Source: Hydractinia symbiolongicarpus (Eukaryota; Cnidaria; Hydrozoa; Anthoathecata; Hydractiniidae). From it: a stretch of DNA of 64,000 nt. The translations under genes and the position numbers were made by a program. The stretch spans positions 34,042,501 through 34,106,500 of the forward strand of contig NC_079879.1 in NCBI RefSeq assembly GCF_029227915.1. Reading direction: 5' to 3'. Shown piece by piece: positions 57,801-64,000 of this stretch (within the stretch, counting starts at the first letter, position 1; the number at the start of each line of letters is the position of its first letter). The notes beneath the pieces were generated by a model. The model did no database searches. It was not told where the DNA came from and worked only from the letters and a program-made list of their open reading frames with translations.

Positions 57801-60800
57801 TTGGAAAATTTGAAGGATTATAGTTGAGTCCTAAAAACTTTTTAGCAAACGAAAAATATATATATTCTTTCATAAAGTCTTGCATTTTAAACTTAATTTT
57901 TCTGTGTTGACCCTTTTTTCCTTGTGTCAATATTTATATTGCATTTTTTATACATTTATTTTTATGCGCAGCTTATTGAAACAAGACTTGGCACACAAAT
58001 TCATGGTCAACTAGATCCAATCAATCGTGATGTATTATTTACTGCAGCATTCATTGCTCGAAACATAGCCAGAATTAGAGGAATATTCAGTGCTATCACA
58101 AAGTAAGAAATTTGATCGTGTACTAATATATTTCAACTCTGTTTTTAGTATTTGCAATTTAAAAAAGTGTTGTCGAAATCGATGACTGAAATGAATCTAC
58201 TTTTTTGTTTCTTATATACATTTCATTTTTATTTGATTAACTTGCTGAATTTGTTAATTTCACTGGCCACCCATTTTTTTATTTTTGCTTGCATGTTTTA
58301 TTTTCCTCATGTGGATTTCTTTTCTTTTCTTTATCATGGATGTTCTCAAACACACCTGTTTATTTATTTTAGTGTGTATATATATTTTAGACCTACTCAA
58401 GTCATTCAACTTGTAGCACAGTATGGGTTGCCAGAGAAACTATTTTTCAGTATGTATGGCTGAGCTTGTGGCCAATAGCACAAATTTTATCTTCTATCTA
58501 AATATGAAATATAAGCAAGCAAGGGTAATAATGAAAAGGTTATAATAATAAACAAATTTCAATTAGAATATTGTTTATCATCAGTTTTTTTTTGATCAAC
58601 AAAAAACTTTTCCTGACTTATGAAACTTATGTTGCTTAATTTTTAAAATCTTGTTGGAGAAAACTGCAAAAAAATTGACTTTGAATAGTTGAAAATTTCC
58701 TCCTGCCTAGTTCACCGAATTTATGTCCCACTAAAAATGATTGTATATAAATGCCAAGAAAATGAACTCCATTTTTCTGTGTTTCATTTTTAGATGTTCT
58801 GCAGACGTTAGTAGAAAGTCAGCGACTTTCAGGAGCTGTTCAAGGACGTCAAGAGAAAGCTATCTATGTGCCTGACATCTATTCTGAAACACAAACCAAT
58901 TATATTGATTCCTTCTTTAAACAAAATGGATATATAGGTAAAAGATATTTTTAATTTTTTAGGAATATAATAATATAGGAAATACAAGAAAATAAAAAAG
59001 GAAAGAATATATATTTCCTTTTTTATTTTCTTGTATTTCTTTTTACTTACACACATAGTTGACTTGTTACATTATTTCCATTCAACTTCATTTAGAGTAC
59101 CAGTCATTAACAAAACTCGGGATAGCTGACGGACCACAATTTATAAAAAAAAGATTTGGCAGTAAAAAAGACTGCATGTACCTTTCAACATGTTGCATCA
59201 GTCCATTGATCGTTGATCAAGTAGATGCGGCTATTGATGAAGCACTGACTAATAACTCCTGGGTGGATGTTAGGGTATGTTTTTTTTTTAATTTACGCCA
59301 TGATGTAATTAGTAGGTATCTAGTAGGCTGACTGTGAGCAAGTTAGAGCAGTGAGGTAGGCTGACTGTCAGCAAGTTAATAATTTAAGGAACTAATATGG
59401 GGTTTGGTGTGGGGAGGTGTGTAAGTAAATCTGTATTAGGAATTTTAATTTGAGAAAAACGTATATTTTCGTAGCCTCTGGTTCCCTCTCCGTTTACAAA
59501 TGAAGATGTCAACCTCCTTCTGCACTATTGCATGAAGAGCCCAACACGTGCACTCCACAGCGTTTTCTGTCAGCGAATTGTTGCAAGCAGCCAGTTCATT
59601 GCAAAATGTAAATCTATCTTTGACCCCCTGATGAAGAATAAAGCTACTAAGGTAATGTTGAATGTAATTTGATGTTGTTTTGTTTTGCAAATCAATACCC
59701 AAAATTGTTTATCACTGATTTTATTTCTCTTTCAGGATATAAAAATGTCCCCAGCCTTGTTTGCTGAGTTAACAAGGAAGGAAAAAACAGAGTTAACTGA
59801 GTCTGCCACGGGTGAAGGTAAGCAAGTTAAACGGGAAGAACGTCAGAAAAAAGCCGTTGCTGGTGGAGGGCAAAAAGGGGGTGCTGGCAGGGGTGGTCGA
59901 GAGTCTGGTACCAAAAAGACTAAAAATAAATATCGAGATCGAATGAAAGGTAATTTGGATGATGAGCTAGATGATAAACAAGTTGCGAAGAAATCTGGAA
60001 AGCAACAAGAGCTTAAATTTTTAAGCGAGGAAGAGGTATATTTTTTATTGTTATTATATTATACTATATATATTATATTATACCAGGGTGTGCTTTCATA
60101 AAGTCAAATTTCCAATGACATATTTTTGGCTTCGGAACCGTTTGGATTGAAACGGAACGGATGTTTTTAACTTCAATTTCCACTATTACATTAGACAACG
60201 GAAATCAAATCTTCCACTAATGTGATTCGTTATTTTTTTCTAATTCTATATTTCCAAAATCATTGGAAAAGCTTCAATTCAACTTTCACTCAGAACAGAA
60301 CGAAACGGAAAGGGTCTGAAAATTTTCGTGTCACGTGTTTATTAAATTTTTTTCCTATCAGTTGCGAAGCAAACTGGTTAGAATTTGGGTTAAAGCCGGC
60401 CATCCTGGAAAACCTCTGAAAAGTCATTAAATTTAGACTTCAATAATGTTGTTATCATTGTCTTTCCTAGTTCTTGCTGTTTTATTTTTTTAGATAAAAA
60501 ATGTACAGCCGAAATAATAAAATATATTCTACCTGGGTGTAATAAAATTGTAGAAAGAAGAGTAGATTTTTCTTTGAGCTAAGATTTTGTTGCCATGGTT
60601 ATTACTTGCACCGAACATAAAAGTTTTTCGAATACAGTTTAGTTCCTTACAGACCAAACATAATAGCGATTTTTTACACTATCTGAAATATCTGAAAATA
60701 AATAATTTTTTCTCGTCGTTTGGAAAGGAAGCGTTAAAAAACAGGCTCGTTATTATCAACCAATAAAAACACTGTTAAAATTCGTATTCAATTATTCAAA

Positions 60801-63800
60801 CGTTTAACGTATTTTTGTTTTTCATTTTGTACACAGATTCATGATGTTTTAATCGAGCACATGAAAGATTGTGATGACGAAGAGTTTTTGATGGAAGTTG
60901 CTTCTGTCATTGTAAGGTATACACTAGTTTCGCAATTGTTTGGAGTGTGTTTCCGGTATACTTAAACTTATCATTTCAAAAACACGACCATTTGTAATGA
61001 AAGTGCTAATGCCACTCAAGTTAAAATAAAAAATGAAATCGTACTTTTAAACACTTTGTCTTCAAGGAACTACACAGACTTTTTGTTTTTTATTTAGACC
61101 GTTGACACGAGATTATCAGGAAGTTGCAAAATCTATATTTATGACGTCATCGGGGACTTCTGTTGCCTCGAAACGTAAATCCCATCAAGATTATCAAGAG
61201 AAAATCACTGGCCTCATGCACAATATTAAATTATTTGAGAAAGGGCTGAATCTTTTTGAAGGTGAATAACCGGCCTTTTGACGTGCCCAATATTTAATTT
61301 TTTTTCTCCTTATAAAAAACCAGCCAATCATTTGTGGAGCTAAAATATATAATTTTTGCGTATTTTCAAGTTGTAAAGTCGCGTGAAAATTAAGCTCAGA
61401 AAAAACTCAAAATGTTTCTTTCTAGATGAAACGCGTGCGTTGCTAAGTAAACATCTTCTGAGGACTGTGGCATCAGATGTTGTAAATATCGTTTTCGAAA
61501 TGGTTGCAAATGAGAACTTGATGTCACTTGCAGAAAATGAAATGTTTACTGCTGAGGTATGTTACCTTATTATTTGACATTGATGATTTCGTGTCAATTA
61601 TTTTTTGACATGCCGTCAATATGGATTTTTTATTTCGCCAAATCAATCCTTTAGTGTTTGACGATAATCCTGTGATCAATTTTCTTAATATATAGTGTAC
61701 TAGCTAAGCTGTTAAAACAACTTCGTCAACATTTCTCCTTTCTAATCTAAATCTTGCTGCATACATGAACTTGGAACAACTTTCATTGGGGAGTAATATG
61801 ATCAATCTTTTAATTCCGCCAGGTATCTGGAGTAAAGTAACTCTAAGTCCACATATATACGTCTTGAAACAACAAATGCTAACTATCTGTAATTCCACGT
61901 ATTATTATTGAACGACTATTTAAAAAAGTTGAAAATATCTGGAAAATATTTAGGCTTTGCTTTTACCCCCCTATATCCCCCGTTGATGTCACATGAGTTC
62001 TCGTCCAAATAGCGGGATAAAAATTAAACAAAAAAGAAATAATTTGGGGTCGCAAATATCGTTAATCCAATGTAATTCATCATAGATGACACAGAAATTA
62101 ACAGAACTTCTTGTTTAATTAAAACGCCACCATGAAAGTTTGTTGTTCGTTTTGCTATTTAGCGTTGCTCACATCTGTATATGGGTGATTTTTTTTTGTA
62201 AAATTCGCGAGTAACTCGTAAATTATATATCCATACTATAACGTGATCACTAAATCTTGTATCTTTCAGACACGCTTAAAGCTGTTGAGCAAACTTCCTG
62301 AACAATGGAAGTCAGCATTGACCAAGTTGAACTCTTCTCTTGGAAAGGTGATTATTATTATTAGAACCAAGGTTGTGAAATACTGTGCGTGGAAGCTCTG
62401 TCTTTTATGTTGTTCAGATTGTAGAAGAACTGTCTACCGGTAACTTGTAAAATATTAAAGAAAACGTGACAAGTTTATTTCTTAAAGAAAACGCGACGAG
62501 TTTATTTCTTAAAGAAAACGCGACGAGTTTATTTCTTAAATAAAACGCGACGAGTTTATTTCTTAAAGAAAACGCGACGAGTTTATTTCTTAAAGAAGAC
62601 GGTTGAGGTATATAATCTATGAATTGACCTCTCTTTTGTAGGATTGTGAAGACTTCTACACTCAATTTGATCGTGTCGCTGCCGCAGACTATTGCGATAT
62701 TTTGATCAGGAAGATCGACAAGAAAAAAGAACGGTGTGTGTTATATATTCTACGATGTAAAAAAACAATTTTAAGGTTTGGATAGTTGTTGTGGTGGCCC
62801 AACGACATTGAAATAATTTCATCTCGCATTATTTGAACGCCTTCAAAACCAACAGTCACGCATGAAATGAGCACATGCAATGAATCGGCAGAAACCGACA
62901 AATGTACTATCACGTCTCCACATATTTTTATATATGTGACGTTAGCATCAAAACAACAGCTTATTACAATTAAAAGGGTTGTTTATTTACAAAAAGTTTT
63001 ATTTACAAAAGATATCATTACAGCGTTTTGAAGGCGTGTGTGTCTGTGTGTAACAACTCAGCTGCAATCTCGCGCTCTGATCTCATGACTTTTTTATTTT
63101 TGAGTTGACATGTAATAGGGTTGCCTAGGGCGCTAAAATGGAAGGTTTTAAGGAAAAGGTTCTACATAAATATACATTTTTCATTTGTTCGGCTGAAAAG
63201 TTATAAAAAAATATATTATAGCTTGTTATATGTTTAACTAAGCAAAAACTCTTCGGGAAGAGATTGGACAGTATATTGCTTTTTGCACCCAAGGCTGTAA
63301 AACAATACGGTTTTCATTTGTTCTGCATTAATAAGAAAATAGCTAACTAAAAATCAAGCCACTGTAAAAAAACAACATAAATCTCTTACTACGCGATTTG
63401 GTTTTCTGTAGATTGTGCATCAAGTTTATTTTCCTTATTTTTAGACAACTTCTTTTCAATCATCGTCAAGCGTTAATAGAGGAGTTGAATCGAGAAACTG
63501 AACCTGCCATGGCTCTACACTTAGCTTGCATTATCCTATTTCAATATCATACAAATACTTTGCTTCACGCGCCTGGAAGATGTGTTCCACAAATTATCAC
63601 GTATTTACAAAATAACGTATCTGTAAACGATTTCAAGAAGTTGAGCGACTATCAAAATTTGGTGATACAACAACTGTCGAAAAAACGAACTAAATCCGAA
63701 ACAGGGGAAGTGGTACCGAACGAAAATGAAACTGATTCAGCGGTAACATCAACAGCAGTATTACTAGCAGAAGGACTAGCGGGAATAAAATTAGTTGTAA

Positions 63801-63832
63801 AAAATATGAAAAAATCGAATATAGAAGAATAA
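51889..63832 (+). CDS. UFL1: UFM1 E3 ligase UFL1, 16 exons, complete
   Basis: E3 scaffold of UFMylation, acting with DDRGK1 at the ER membrane to attach UFM1 to ribosomes and other targets (family knowledge). Exons: 51889-52114, 56841-56869, 56960-57057, 57490-57604, 57972-58102, 58391-58449, 58794-58937, 59096-59274, 59475-59651, 59736-60035, 60837-60916, 61098-61261, 61426-61556, 62270-62347, 62642-62733, 63445-63832. Junctions are GT-AG. Phases close to 2,391 nt, or 796 aa, the usual length. Landmarks are [60 protein letters not shown] and [13 protein letters not shown]. Exon 10 encodes a Lys/Gly-rich disordered linker ([14 protein letters not shown]). Start MAAS was chosen by homology, but an in-frame ATG at 51775 would add 38 residues. 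Intron 1 (4.7 kb) holds a MITE and a LINE remnant. Confidence 0.97.
52249..52728. mobile_element. 480 bp MITE in UFL1 intron 1
   Basis: The terminal inverted repeats share GAGGGTGCCGATAAGCCGCA on the left against one change on the right, and TATTAG directly flanks both ends (52243-52248 and 52729-52734). There is no coding capacity. The interior has repeated words such as TGCGGGCGGTTTCGG and ACTTGCCCGAACTTG near the right end. The superfamily is not decided by the 6-7 bp duplication. Confidence 0.8.
52735..54349. other. UFL1 intron 1, middle part
   Basis: No gene is recognised. 52735-53060 has scattered TAGGC/CCTAATTAGGC words like those in the element at 25480-26108, suggesting a decayed relative. 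The remainder is plain AT-rich intron. Confidence 0.4.
54350..56280 (+). pseudogene. Decayed non-LTR retrotransposon (LINE) in UFL1 intron 1
   Basis: Purine-rich, same strand as UFL1, readable only by switching frames. Recognisable pieces in order: [14 protein letters not shown] with EMIKDGGN (finger region preceding RT motif A); a WKE-type segment; [38 protein letters not shown] with [26 protein letters not shown]; and a C-terminal [16 protein letters not shown]. The palm segment with the F/YADD motif appears to be deleted between about 55100 and 55170. A hairpin (55677-55725) interrupts the C-terminal region. Stops are frequent throughout. No endonuclease is identified, so the clade is not assigned. 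Confidence 0.7.
55677..55725. repeat. Perfect 23-bp-arm hairpin within the LINE remnant
   Basis: Left arm 55677-55699 and right arm 55703-55725 are exact reverse complements around a 3-base loop. The right arm continues the LINE reading (DEDKLG region). The left arm interrupts it and so looks like an inverted copy of the right arm. Confidence 0.93.
58979..59039. repeat. Perfect 26-bp-arm hairpin in UFL1 intron 7
   Basis: Arms 58979-59004 and 59014-59039 are exact reverse complements with a 9-base AT loop. They lie in the 158 bp intron between UFL1 exons 7 and 8, about 56 bp before the acceptor. In the transcript it could form a stem between donor and acceptor. Confidence 0.93.
62455..62600. 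repeat. 27 bp minisatellite, about 5 units, in UFL1 intron 14
   Basis: Five tandem units, each containing AAACGCGACGAGTTTATTTC with few changes. Read on the opposite strand the units give a nonapeptide repeat SLRNKLVAF in an open frame of 83 codons, which is a by-product of a repeat length divisible by three. Confidence 0.9.
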
Positions 63833-63833
63833 A
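63828..63833 (+). terminator. AATAAA overlapping the UFL1 stop codon
   Basis: The end of the frame reads GAAGAATAAAAAG, so the stop TAA is inside a canonical polyadenylation hexamer. A normal downstream signal may exist beyond, but no other AATAAA is seen before the window ends. Confidence 0.35.
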
Positions 63834-64000
63834 AAGTTAAAATTAAATTCTATGGATTTATTTTTCCTCATATGAAATGTCCTTCAAAAGTTTCTTTTTT
63901 TAGAAAAAGACAACTTATCCAGTTTTTAAACTAAGCGGAAAATTAATAATTGTTTTCGCAGAGCTTGTCAACTTTTAAGTTATATTTAAATCTCGATATG

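Noticed and set aside
62414-62665. A - strand frame with repeated SLRNKLVAF
   Set aside because: It is the translation of a 27 bp intronic minisatellite, kept open only because the unit length is divisible by three.

Overview
This is eukaryotic, AT-rich, intron-bearing animal DNA. The protein-level resemblances, the short phase-consistent exons and the kinds of mobile element (a Maverick/Polinton, a Ty3/gypsy element, tRNA-derived SINEs, a MULE-like DNA transposon) suggest an invertebrate metazoan. A cnidarian, perhaps a hydrozoan, is my best guess, but that is inference and no species is claimed.

Layout from left to right. (1) The 3' exons of an ERI1-type 3'-5' exoribonuclease lie at about 1.5-4.0 kb on the + strand. 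(2) A long-exon ankyrin-containing protein with a DSGxxS motif lies at 6.0-7.8 kb on the - strand, followed by about 5.8 kb with no recognisable gene. (3) A complete 21-exon PGM3 (phosphoacetylglucosamine mutase, 545 aa) lies at 22.0-13.5 kb on the - strand. Its last intron carries a 1.4 kb terminal-inverted-repeat element. (4) A tiny two-exon ATP5MK/DAPIT-like gene lies at 23.3-22.95 kb on the - strand. (5) A repeat-rich intergenic stretch at 23.3-28.2 kb holds SINEs, a 629 bp inverted-repeat element and microsatellites. (6) A young Ty3/gypsy retrotransposon (28,210-37,452, apparently identical 141 bp LTRs, 5 bp TSD) is itself split by an apparently intact 4,378 bp MULE-like transposon with a 10 bp TSD and an 827 aa four-exon transposase. 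(7) A decayed Maverick/Polinton of about 13.5 kb (about 38.2-51.7 kb) carries a protein-primed DNA polymerase B, retroviral-type integrase, packaging ATPase, major capsid protein, a BRO-like protein and many small genes. (8) A complete 16-exon UFL1 (UFM1 E3 ligase, 796 aa) lies at 51.9-63.8 kb on the + strand. Its start codon is only about 200 bp from the Polinton polymerase start, and its 4.7 kb first intron holds a 480 bp MITE and a decayed non-LTR retrotransposon.

The four recognisable host genes are unrelated housekeeping functions (RNA decay, UDP-GlcNAc synthesis, ATP synthase, UFMylation), and nothing suggests they work together. About 40% of the window is mobile DNA. The Polinton genes form a compact virus-like module (replication, integration, packaging, capsid), but nearly every long gene is broken by stops or frameshifts. 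The most unusual signals are: a four-cysteine zinc module shared by the N-termini of three Polinton genes, one of them followed by an 18-residue Cys/His repeat array; the nested pair of young transposons; and four long near-perfect hairpins with unrelated arm sequences.
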